Part shown: positions 38,541 to 49,559 of the stretch, piece by piece
Layout of the letters: each line of letters starts with the position of its first letter
Numbering within the stretch: the stretch's first letter is position 1
NCBI RefSeq assembly: GCF_964355755.1
Contig: NC_092680.1
Location: forward strand, 7,725,001-7,789,000
Reading direction: 5' to 3'
DNA: 64,000 nucleotides
Source of the DNA: Antedon mediterranea
Taxonomy: Eukaryota > Echinodermata > Crinoidea > Comatulida > Antedonidae
Translations under genes and position numbers: made by a program
Notes under the pieces: generated by a model
Database searches by the model: none
The model's input: the letters and a program-made list of their open reading frames with translations, nothing else
What the model was told of the DNA's origin: nothing

Positions 38541-38876
38541 TGCGTTTAGGGGTTTCGTTACCACAATACAAAAGCAAATGTTTTAAATACAACATATTAC
38601 ATGAACTGATGACATTTGAATTATCATCCATCAGTGCGTTTACGAATTGCGTTTACTTAAAATGTTAACGCTAACACCATACAAATGTTTTGAATACAAC
38701 ACCAATGGAAATTCAATTTATCAATTATATGCGTTCGGTTTAGGGATTGCGTTTACTTAAAATGTTAACGCGATACACATTACCAATATTAGGCAAATAC
38801 ACCAACTATGTAATTTCGTTATCATTCTTTAATGCGTTTAGGGATTGCGTGTACGTAGAATGTTAACGCGATACAT
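38541..38876. repeat. Four diverged repeats of about 100 bp beside the exon 2 donor
   Basis: TGCGTTTAGGG or variants begin at about 38541, 38636, 38729 and 38832. Three of them are followed by ATTGCGTTTACTTAAAATG or a close variant and TTAACGC. The first starts only 22 nt past the exon 2 splice donor. The copies differ considerably, so the duplication is old. Confidence 0.75.
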
Positions 38877-39179
38877 AATATAAATTGTGGTAAACGGTAA
38901 TGACCACCAACGATTTGACAAACATGTGTAACAAAAGTGGAATAAATATGACTGATAAAATACGTTGATTTCCGATAGGCGACATACACTTTTGGCTCGA
39001 TTATTCTAACCTTAGGCGGTGATTGTGATTGCTTCTGTTCATTGTCAATAGTAATTCATAATATAAATTGTCGTGATGAATATATCAGTGCTATTGGAGG
39101 GTTGATAATTTGTATAATGCGTCCGTGTATAATTGTTTAGAACAATATTGTTTATAATTATAAATAATGTAGAAATATC

Positions 39180-40260
39180 ATCATCATGATTATCAATCAT
39201 CATCATTATTAATCAACATTATCAATCATCATCATCATTATCAATCATCATCATCATTATCAATCATCATCTCATAATTATCATCATTATCAATCATCAT
39301 TATCAATCACCATCATCATTATCATCATCATCATTATCAATCATCATCTCATCATTATCGTCATCATCATTATCAATCATTATCGATCATCATCATTATC
39401 ATCATCATTATCAATCATCATCATTATCATTATCAATCATCATTATCAATCATCGTCATTATCAATCATCACAATCAGTATCAATCATCATCATTATCAT
39501 TATCAATCATCATCTCATCATTATCGTCATCATCATTATCAATCATTATCGATCATCATCATTATCATCATCATTATCAATCATCATTATCAATCACCAT
39601 CATCATTATCATCATCATCATTATCAATCATCATCTCATCATTATCGTCATCATCATTATCAATCATTATCGATCATCATCATTATCATCATCATTATCA
39701 ATCATCATCATTATCATTATCAATCATCATTATCAATCATCGTCATTATCAATCATCACAATCAGTATCAATCATCATCATTATCATTATCAATCATCAT
39801 CTCATCATTATCAATCATTATCAATCATCAACATTATCGTCATCATTATCAATCATCACAATCATTATCAATCATCACAATCATTATCAATCAGCATAAA
39901 AAATCATTCCAACTCAACATCAGATTCAGTGGTCCCAAAATTTGGAATAATTTACCCATCAACATCAAGAATAATTTAATTTATTTGTAAATTGAAAGAA
40001 ATGTTTTATATCGTTATTCTGATTTTAAAAGAAATAAATGTTTACTTAAATGTTTACTTGAATCATCATCATTATCAGTTATCATCATTATCATCATCAT
40101 TATCATTATCATCAATCATAATCATTATCAATCATCAAATCATCAAACAAATAAAATAAATAAATCATTATCAATCATCATCCTTATCATCATCATCAAT
40201 CATAATCATTATCAAATATCATCAGTATCAATCATCATCATTATCAATCATTAACTCCAT
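39180..40260. repeat. ATCATT/ATCAATC simple-sequence array
   Basis: Long mixture of TCATCATTATCAATCATC-type motifs with a higher-order duplication: the block around 39330-39480 reappears around 39620-39770. It is interrupted by a stretch of unique sequence at about 39900-40060 and then resumes. Confidence 0.92.
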
Positions 40261-41259
40261 TATCAGACTAGACAGTGTTTTTATGTGTTATGATTGTTTC
40301 ATTTTTTCTAAAAATTAAATTAGAAAACTAGCAGGCAGGCATGTTAATTCCATGAAATATACTGATGCCTTCATACGGATGTTATGTTATACTTCGAAAC
40401 GATAAATAACATGCTTAATTATTTTGGGTGAATACAATTACACGCCTGTAGATAATATTATTAATGGCGCTATGACCAAATATAATAATAGGCCTATGTA
40501 AATATAACAGAATTCCTATGGTATACCTTTCTTTACTATTACACACAATTATTTAGTTATTCCTAACGCAGTGCGACTTATAAAGGTTATAATTTGAATT
40601 TTATTGTGAAACGTTGTTGTAGTCTATTTATAATGTAAACGACTGTCGAATTATTTCATATAATATTGGTAGTTAATCTGCGTGTGACCAATAAGCCTAG
40701 CACTGTATAACAGTGTGTATACCATGGTTTAATAACACTGTTTGTGCGTTTTCTTTACGTGTGTTGAATACATTTCCCGCTGTTTCTTTGCAATAAGATA
40801 CTCTTTGGCGTGAGGGTTGAGGCAAACCGTCGAGTTTCAGCGTGTATTCACTTACAGATGGTCTAACTGCGCAACATTCCGATCAAACAGATGCTGCTGC
40901 TTCACAACAGAGTGATATATAATTCCAGAATACTAAATAATAATAATAATGTAACGTTGAAACAGTCCTTATTTATTTATGTTTCAGGATATTTTTACTG
41001 CCTATAGATTAGATATACAGTATATATTGTGTATATATTTTTTCGATTTCCATAAATTATGATTTACAAAACAACCACGACCGAGAAATATATTGAAGTC
41101 GTTGACCTTTTAAACATACGCCTTCACTACGTTCAACATAAATGTGCCGTATACATAACAGATTGTCCGCCTACATTTTAGACTGTACAACATAATGTAA
41201 TCTGACATTAGCATATGTTTAAACAGAAAGGTCAATTTTTATTGTATAATAATATCTTC

Positions 41260-41260
<1 letters not shown>

Positions 41261-41310
<50 letters not shown>
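41261..41310. repeat. (TA)25 dinucleotide tract
   Basis: A perfect 50-bp TA run immediately upstream of the SINE copy at 41330. Cruciform-prone and likely polymorphic. Confidence 0.95.
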
Positions 41311-41314
<4 letters not shown>

Positions 41315-41329
41315 CACATTAGGCAATGA

Positions 41330-41505
41330 ACATTAATTCGAAACCGCCCGATGATATACTGAAATTTAATTAATTTGAAACGATAAAGATGAGGAAATCT
41401 GTGAGAATGAGAAAAAGTCGCCCAAACCGAGACTCGAACTCGAACCGCCTGCTTGATATGCAGATGTCCTAACCATTAGACCACTGGGGCTTTCATGGTA
41501 TTGTT
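41330..41505 (-). mobile_element. tRNA-derived SINE, copy 2
   Basis: On the minus strand, 41490 down to 41420 is a 71-nt tRNA-like head. It starts GCCCCAGTGGTCTAATGG, has a CTGC/GCAG stem around ATATCAA, a B-box GGTTCGAGTTC-type segment and ends GGTTTGGGC. The tail has TTCTCATTCTCACAGATTTC, the AT-rich AATTAATTAAATTTCAGTAT and a GGGCGGTTT end. Confidence 0.85.
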
Positions 41506-41520
41506 CAACCTCGATATATA

Positions 41521-41625
41521 AACAGACACAGAACATGAATTCTAAACCCCCCAGTAATATACTGATATGTAATTAATTAATTTGAAACGATTATGATGAG
41601 GAAATCTGTGAGAATGAGCGTATCA
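41521..41625 (-). mobile_element. tRNA-SINE tail fragment, copy 3
   Basis: Minus-strand copy of the SINE 3' tail only. TCATTCTCACAGATTTCCTC, the TTAATTAATTA palindrome and TCAGTATATTACTGGGGGGT are present, but the tRNA-like head is absent. It directly follows copy 2 in the same orientation. Confidence 0.7.
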
Positions 41626-41730
41626 ATTTGATTTATGGTGTACGTGCGTACAATTGAAGGACTATGTTCCGCCGTACCACGCCAAGAGAGAAAGTGTTAA
41701 AGAGTCGCTATCCAATCGAATTTGAACAGT

Positions 41731-41880
41731 AACCATGAAAAAGCCCCAGTCGTCTAATGGTTATGAGATCCGGGTGCGAATCTCGGTTGGGTTCTCATTT
41801 TCACAGATTTTCTCATCTTTATCGTTTCCACTTAATTAATTAAATTTCAGTATCATCGGGCGGTTTAGAATTTATTCTAT
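41731..41880 (+). mobile_element. tRNA-derived SINE, copy 4 (head lacks anticodon arm)
   Basis: Plus-strand copy. The head GCCCCAGTCGTCTAATGG runs through GGGTGCGAATCTCGGTTGGG, but the anticodon arm is deleted, leaving about 54 nt. The tail TTTTCACAGATTTTCTCATC, TTAATTAATTAAATTTCAGT and GGGCGGTTTAGAAT closely match copy 2 in inverted orientation. Confidence 0.85.
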
Positions 41881-42119
41881 GCCTGTTGTGTTTATTATAC
41901 ACTTTTATATTTCCAATCACGTTTTAACAAGGAAATGCGCAGTTTAATACACAAGGTAGTGCACACGAAAGACGTGATGCCTGGACAGGCCTCGAGCAAA
42001 GTCACTACGCTACGTTCAAGACATGATGAACAATGTACCAACAATAATAATATGGACTGGTTCACACGTCGTTGGAGGTATTAGGACTAACTGATACACC
42101 ACGAAGACTGACTTGATGC

Positions 42120-42260
42120 ACATTTGGGGGCAATGTACTACGTACGACATAGGCACAAGGCAAGTGAGTTGACCAATCACAGCGAATGATGCTCTTTAAC
42201 TTCGTGATTGGTCAAATTACTTGCGGCGCACTTAACATCTTTGCGTCACGTCCAAGTTGC
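42120..42260. mobile_element. Possible degraded MITE related to family B
   Basis: Contains GAGTTGACCAATCACAGCGAA and TTCGTGATTGGTCAAATTAC as an imperfect inverted pair, followed by ACTTGCGG and GCGTCACGTCC. These echo the centre and right arm of the family B element at 10973. The CCCACTAG ends are not recognisable, so membership is uncertain. Confidence 0.4.
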
Positions 42261-43440
42261 AACATCTTTTTACTTCTTTTGGTAGGATAGGATAGACAGA
42301 TACTTTTTTCACTCAAGCTCTCTCTCTCTCTGTTTCGGTGAGCTCTCATAAGGGAGCTTCAAAGTGCTGTAGAACGGAGCGGTGTAAATGGTTCCTCTGC
42401 TTCTTCGTAATTTGTTGGTTATCTTAGGATATTTAATGGATTATTTTTGTCTGAAAAACGCTTAGAAACATTGTATTATTCACTTATTAAGACTACCATT
42501 ATTATTATTAATTAAGTTTAAATAGGTGGTCTGCTGGTAGTAATGAAAGAAAAGAAAAAGTTATAGTCAAGAACGTATATCCAAAATAAAATGCATGGAA
42601 GTGAGTTAAGAGTGCATCGACCAATGCTTATCAACGCCATTTGCAGTAGTCGTGTATCCACAATGTTTTTCTTTTCCATTTAATTCAAATAGAAAGCTGA
42701 GTAAAACCGCCATGGTACGATTTGCGACCTTCATGATACTAGCAATTCAATTTTATAGCATTACACTCTACGATAGTAGCATATGGCAGAATATCTTCTC
42801 ATCAATGTCGTTTCGGTTTTAGTATAACTTATATTTCCTAATCGTAATTACAGTCTACAGTCGTTCTCGTTTACCATGATAAGAGAGGGCGCTGTCAGTA
42901 ATAAACGTTTGTTTAAAGGTGCCTAGAAATTGTATAGGTTTGTCCATCATGCATGTAGTGTTCATAATGATATCTTCGCCATGTATGTGTAGATTATCAA
43001 CTACACTATCATTAGGTTTGTTTAAAACATGTAATTATCGTCACATTCGTCTCAATATGAGCTTTCAGGTTGCAACTAATTATTGTGCCATTGTTTTTTT
43101 TTAACACTTTGGTCGTCGTCAAACCCAATTTCGTCGTCGAAACATGTGCATTTCAAACTTGTTTGGATATACGGTCTAAAACGGTCTAGTTATACGTCCT
43201 ATGTCGTACGTCCTAGGCCCTAGCAAATCGATAAGATCTGTAGCAAATATTTTACGCGTTTTCCCATTTCTCTCTCGTAGGGCTAGTTATACCATTGTAA
43301 ATTAATTAAAATATGCTTACTATTCAGTTAAACATAATATGATGCAAATTGGATATTCCGCCCACGTCGCTTCAAAATATAAACACAACCAAAGACAATA
43401 GACCTACTACTATCTACTATCATTGACTTACACTAACTCC

Positions 43441-43574
43441 AAAGCTCTGTCTACACTATAGACACAAAAGGTGTGATGTAGGCTACCCAAATATGGTAGT
43501 GATATGACATCATCATGTCTATACATGGGCACATTTTTTTGTAACATAAAGTTTGATTGTGTAGACAGAGCTTT
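43441..43574. mobile_element. MITE family C, copy 2
   Basis: A 134-bp element with ends AAAGCTCTGTCTACACTATA and TGTGTAGACAGAGCTTT. The interior has CCCAAATATGGTAGTGATAT and ATGACATCATCATG. Relative to other copies it has an extra TAGGCTA in the left half (GATGTAGGCTACCCAAAT against GATGTGCCCAAAT). Confidence 0.85.
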
Positions 43575-44952
43575 AGACTGAAATTACATTGTGTGGAGTT
43601 TAAGGCATAGTTTAGTTTAGCAAGTAGTGTGAATGCAGGCGTATAAGGAATATTAAATTAGCCATGTGGTACCGTGCTGTAGTAAAGATATATATTATAA
43701 GCGGTGGCAGTGGCCAAGATGTTCTTAGAGCTGCCTTGTGTAGGCCTAAATTTTCATAAAAGAAGATGTGCAAAGCACATCGTTAACTATATACATATAT
43801 CTTTTCTAACCACCAGAAATAACTTTAATACGTAAAACCAGCTGATGTCATTATTTATCAGATCAATCCTGAAACATTAACAGGCGGCCCTCCATACATA
43901 GTCTGTCGATATCATGACGTCATAATGTGGATTGCTGTCGTGTTTTCTGTTTTTCGTAGTATATATAATATAGCTAACCATAAGCATCATGTGCGTCTTT
44001 TTAATTATAGCTCAATTTAACTCACTGTCAGATTCTATATATAGACTTAAATATATATAAACATGTTGAGAATATCTAAAAATAGACTTTGTATTTAATC
44101 TATATTCACTACAAGTTGCGGAGAGATGATTTATTCATTATATTCATGTAAATCAATTATTAATATTAGATATCACTGTAGCTATGTTATTTATTTATGT
44201 TGTATTATCTTGATTTGATATCCTGTGGAGATATGCAATTAAAAATTAGTGGATTTAGTTAATGACTTAATTATGATTTGCTCTATCTAAACAATTTGGA
44301 AACTATATGACTTTTCATCGGTTTACTAGCCTACGGTTTACAGTGCTATTTTATCTAACTAGCCGTAGGAAGTTGTGGTTTTTATGTAGGCTACATTTAA
44401 TATTTAAAAACAAATTCTTCTGTCAAACATCTAATGCTCTACAGGGCATGAATATACGCAATGTATTTACAATTAAAAACGTATACATTGATTGTATATT
44501 TATTTGTGTTTTTAATGTCTTAGGCTATATGAATAACATATTTTCCCAGGCTAGATAAATTGCAAATACACTATTCTCCGAAAGGCACTGCAAACCGAAA
44601 GAGTTGTAAACTTTAAAATAATGTGATTTAACACTGAAGCCCAATGAAAACAAAGGCTACACCAGTATTATAATATCCACAACGAGGTATAGTTTATATC
44701 GATTCAAGCATATTGAACTTTCAGCACCTGATGATTAAAGAGTGGTTTTTATCACCATCATGAAACATTATGTATAGTGTGAAAATAAAATGTTGAAATG
44801 TTTAACTTGGGTCATGTATTGAATTTTCTATAAAGATATTTATTTATATATTACTAAAGCCCAAAGATTCTGCACTCACTCCATACAAAGATTAGGGATA
44901 TGAATATTAGATTATTATATTGATATAACAATATAGTACCTGGATAGGAAAC

Positions 44953-45076
44953 ATAAATAAAGAACTCAAAAAAGCAAATACATCGATCGCAAAATTAATG
45001 ACAGACCATCAGACCACCGAAAGATGGAAACGATTAGCGTACGCAATGTCTAACCCAAGACGAATAGCGTAACGGA
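44953..45076 (+). pseudogene. Possible retroelement C-terminal relic
   Basis: A frame from 44953 reads through MTDHQTTERWKRLAYAMSNP and RRIA to a TAA near 45070, followed by GATGATGATGATA. The Arg/Trp-containing ending followed by a short simple-sequence tail is reminiscent of the end of a non-LTR retrotransposon ORF2, but there is no reverse transcriptase or nuclease motif upstream. Chance resemblance is quite possible. Confidence 0.22.
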
Positions 45077-45271
45077 TGATGATGATAAAAATATAAAGAT
45101 TAGAGCATTTTCCCATTAAATTACTACCGGCAGCTCCATTGGTGTAATAATAAATAGCAATATGCTGTAGTTTTCGTTGGTTAGCCCTATACTTAGCCCA
45201 AGTCTCTATTTATTGTTTTTTTTTATGTTAGTCCACCAGTCGGCGTTTCCATTTTTAGTCCAGAAATTCAA

Positions 45272-45333
45272 ACTCAAGCTCAAAGTATTATACGTATGAG
45301 CCATATGTGCCAAAATATTTATATTTTTACTAA
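45272..45333 (+). repeat. Dispersed repeat with TTATACGTAT core, copy 2
   Basis: AAGCTCAAAGTATTATACGT then ATGAGCCATATGTGCCAAAA and TATTTATATTTTTACTAA, matching the copy at 48429 over about 60 bp and the inverted copy at 17911. Confidence 0.6.
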
Positions 45334-47146
45334 GTCAAAACTCCGTCTGAAACACACACTACCAGGCCTACTACGTGTTTAGCATATACGTCCGTTCCTC
45401 AATACCATGGTGATAATATTGCTGTGACACTGTCACGTGCCAAACAATTCGTTTCATCGTGCACATTGACATGACTTTCGTGGGAATCAGATAATGACCC
45501 CAAGCCAGTCGTATACCTGTCAATTGACTTACTATAGTCTGTCTGCCGTGTATCTTTCCAAGAATCGACTGTACATTCGTGGTAATCAGATTAATATTAC
45601 CCATAGCAATTTCTATTCTAAGCCGTTATATAAAACACTTAAGTATTCTATTGCATTTGAATTTTAAAACAGAGCATTTTCGACGACAAACCGATTTCGA
45701 AATTTACAAATGTAAACCTGGTTACAGCACACACGTGATCACCACTATGGTGGTATATTATTGATGCACTTATTTAATATAAAAATAATCGTGCTGTCCC
45801 ATTTGACTTTATATTTTATATTTGAGAATAAACTTCAAACATTATAGAATTACAACACCCGGTCCTGCATATGCTATAACAGCTTGTAATTACCGTATTG
45901 CTACACTACTGCTTCGCAATGTGTTTTATCTTAAAATAAGGACGTTGTTTGAATTTTGAAATATAAGTATTGATTTAAGAAAATGTTTACGCTACGGTAC
46001 TGTTTAAGAAAAAAGTATACATAGTAATACAGCCTACAGATCCTGTCTTTATAAACCATTAATATTACAAAATAGTTTACAGGTATTTTGTAGCTCCTCA
46101 TCACCAATGTGACGTTCACAGAAGCAAGTAGACGTCACACAGATGAGACAGAAAAATAATAATTACTGTTTGATGACGATTACAAGTAAATGACGATGTG
46201 TTTTTTTGGCCAAGATCTTGTTGTGAGGTTGTAATTTTTTACGCTTTGCTGTTAAGAATTCTTTTGTAATTTCTGTTTATGCTTATTAAAATTTCACTTT
46301 GGTGTCTATGACACATATCTGGATGATGTCATCATGTCCATCATCCTAATAGAATCCGTTATTACCATTTATACCTACATAACTGTGACGTCACAAAATA
46401 CATTACCCGTGTATATGATTTGATCTTGATTGATATACAACGAATTACTTTCCGGTACAGAATATTATCTATACAGTCATTCTATATTCCATTACCATAT
46501 ATTTGTAATTTATTAGTAAAATTTGAATGAATTCCATAGATAAATTAAAAAGAAAAACCGGTATAGTATGAATCGAATTCATTCATCGAAATTATTTTTT
46601 TTTAAATTTATTTAAAATGTTACGGTTCGTCTAAAAAAGAATAATTGTCGTCAACATAAACATAGCTACTTGATAATTTAATTGAATAACCTTTATTTGT
46701 GTATCTAATTTGTTTCAATTATCAATAGGCCTATTTATATTTTAAATAAAGTAATGCTTTGTTTTCTGTATGGAAATTGTATATTAAATATAAACATTTT
46801 GTCTACTTATGGTCGTTCGTTATCACCATTATAAACAGGCCTTTAGTGTATGGCAGGTGCTGCTAAAAATGAATAGCATTGTTAATAGTGATGTGTTAAC
46901 GTTGTATTCTGTACTTTAAGCCCGTTCGCCTGTATTGAATATATTTGTTACATCACAATTCGTTATTATTCAGGATTGATAAGCCAGTGAAAATTATGAT
47001 TTTCATGTCAGATTTTTTTCATATTCTTTTGATTTATATTGGCAACATTCATAAAATCTATAATGTGAGAAGATTGAAAAGAAATTTCTTCTACGATATA
47101 GCCTAATGCTAGAGGATAATAATCCGTAGACGTTCTCCAGCCTAAA

Positions 47147-47304
47147 GGCCAATTTACACAGACAAGCAGTAATGCATTGGTAAAACTACAGTATCTATTC
47201 TGAGCGGAAACCGCCCGTCCGCTCCGCGTTTTGTGTAAATGGTCATAAGGAATAACAGATTCTATATTCTTATTACCGTTATCGCTCGTCTGTGTAAAAA
47301 GGCC
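47147..47304. mobile_element. MITE family A, copy 3
   Basis: About 158 bp: left end GGCCAATTTACACAGACAAG, right end CGCTCGTCTGTGTAAAAAGG. The interior carries GAGCGGAAACCGCCCGTCCG, CTCCGCGTTTTGTGTAAATG and GGTCATAAGGAATAACAGAT. A minus-strand open frame across it is a by-product. Confidence 0.85.
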
Positions 47305-47844
47305 TTTATGCGGACTTTTTGTAATTTTTTTCCACTTATATGTCACTTAAATAAAATGAAACATCGTCATTTATGTTTAACAATCTAGTTATTGTGTTAT
47401 GCTTGCAATATGCCTTCGAGACAAACAATGTTCTGCGGATGCTGGTCCAATCCGGTCTTCTTGTCTAAATAAGAGATTCAAACCAATACATTGTTGAAAG
47501 GGTATTTTATGTACACTTATCTAGGCTTAAACTTTTCTTACAATCTCTACCTTCATATAGCCTGAATCTCCGACATAAGACCCATTGCTTTTATTCAAAA
47601 TACATTGTAATGAGTCAGATTATCTTGTTGGATCTGCAACAATTCCTCTTCTTAGCTTGATATTGCAGCTTTGGTTTCCTTGCCTACCGTGGACACTGTG
47701 TACGTACCAGCTGTGGGCTTTTCATTTTCTGACGTTATTAAATCAGTTGTCGATGAGTGACCCACTACTACGCTATTAAGTACTCTTGTACGAATCAGGT
47801 TATATTTTGTTTGAATGCAAAATGAAATTAGCTTAGAAAGATTA

Positions 47845-47914
47845 TTATTATCATCATCATCATATTTATCATCATAGGAATCTTCATTATCATCATAAAA
47901 ATCATTATCATCAT

Positions 47915-47945
<31 letters not shown>

Positions 47946-47985
47946 GTCATCATCATAATCTTCATCATCATCATCATCATCACAA
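47845..47985. repeat. ATC/ATA triplet array
   Basis: About 140 bp of TCATCATCATCATC with TCATAATCATC and TCTTCATC interruptions; simple sequence. Confidence 0.9.
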
Positions 47986-48428
47986 AATAATTAATATCAT
48001 ATTTATCAACATTTACTATTTGATTAGCATACCGGTACTATAATTTGTGATAAAAGGAATGCCTAAATTAAATCATGGTCTTCTTAAGTATTTAGTATTT
48101 TCATGGTTTATTAATAGATTAATAGAAACGCTTATGTCCCAGTCATTGACTTTAATAGAACCCATATTCATAATTACAATCGATATGGTTTTGGATTTCA
48201 GCATCCTGACGTCATCTCAAATTCGCGTTAATTATCTGAGTATTTAAAAGACCACAGATGTGCTGTAATTCAGGATTCAATGCCACTGTCATTTTTCACG
48301 AGTGGGTTGTTAATTAATGCATCATAGGACAATGTTTTATCCTTGCAATTCCGTCACCTTCTTTTATGACGTTTTGTAGTTAACTTCTTTTACAAGGTTC
48401 GATTCGAAGTAACAGAGAAAATACCATC

Positions 48429-48490
48429 AGCTCAAGTGTTATACGTATGAAACGCCATATGTGCCAAAATATTAATATTTTTACTAATTT
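48429..48490 (+). repeat. Dispersed repeat with TTATACGTAT core, copy 3
   Basis: CAGCTCAAGTGTTATACGTA then TGAAACGCCATATGTGCCAA and ATATTAATATTTTTACTAA, the fullest of three copies. Confidence 0.6.
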
Positions 48491-49410
48491 TGGAGGGTAA
48501 CCATGCCAGCTCAATAAAAGAGTGTGGATGTCGGTGCATAGTATTGTTGTTTGAAAATATGTGTTGTTGACTCAACACCAACATCTGGATATCATATACA
48601 AAAATCAGTTACGGTATACGATGCGACCACCTTGCTGCATCCCCCCCCCCCCCCACCCGTTTCAACCCATAGGGACAACAGATGAATATTTGATAGCGGT
48701 TTTGTCGAATTCATGTCATGTCTACTTTCTAGTGATATTAAATTAAAAATGTATTAGAAAGAGTATTAAATGGTATACAAATTGTTTAATTGTTTAACCC
48801 TACATTTAATTTTATTATCGAAATTTACATATTCGAATGTCTCTGCTGCTTGCGTTCAAAACTTTTCCAATGATATTTACTGTATAATGATTGTGATGAA
48901 TGTTTTTGGAATCGAAAGACATGAGAGTATAGTAATGACAGGTACGCGCACTAAGTGTAGTTTTTATTTCAATATGTTCAGTGAATAGATCGACAGGACA
49001 GTGATATCTCAATGCTATTTTTGTAATATCAGTTTTATGGTTGATGGACATTTTAAGTCATTACGTCACACCTCGAATAGGATGGCCTTCGCGTGTACAG
49101 ATACTTTATTTTGTCTCACAATCGTCCACAGTGGAATAGTTTTTAAGTTTGTTTTTGATAAATCACTTGCGCGTGTTATTTAAATATTCATACATCAAAC
49201 GTATTCGGCCTTAATCAACATATTAAAAATGAACGAGACAAATTCTTGCGGTCTTAGGCCTAATGGATATCTTAAGAGACATTCTTTGCAAGCAGGTTTA
49301 AATCAAGACAGCTTTTTCGTGTTTTTCCAATTCCGCTCATCATACCCCCCCCCCCCCTCCACCTTGTTAGCTGTGCTTCTCTGGCAATGATAACGTGTAA
49401 ATCAATATTT

Positions 49411-49559
49411 AGGCTCTGTCTACACTATCAAACTTTATGTGATAACAAATGTGATGTGCCCATATATGGACACGATGACGTCATATCACTACCATATTTG
49501 GGGATATCATTACCATGTTTGGGTACATCACACTTGTTTAATAGTGCAAACAGAGCTTC
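49411..49559. mobile_element. MITE family C, copy 3
   Basis: About 149 bp: left end AGGCTCTGTCTACACTATCA then AACTTTATGTGATAAC, right end AATAGTGCAAACAGAGCTTC. Contains GTGATGTGCCCATATATGG and TGACGTCATATCACTACCAT; the CATATTTGGG and CATGTTTGGG blocks indicate an internal duplication. Confidence 0.8.

Noticed and set aside
39180-40260. CRISPR-like spaced repeats
   Set aside because: Simple-sequence composition without unique spacers, in an animal intron.
47008-47346. 112-codon minus-strand open frame
   Set aside because: Half of it lies across MITE family A copy 3, with no protein family resemblance.
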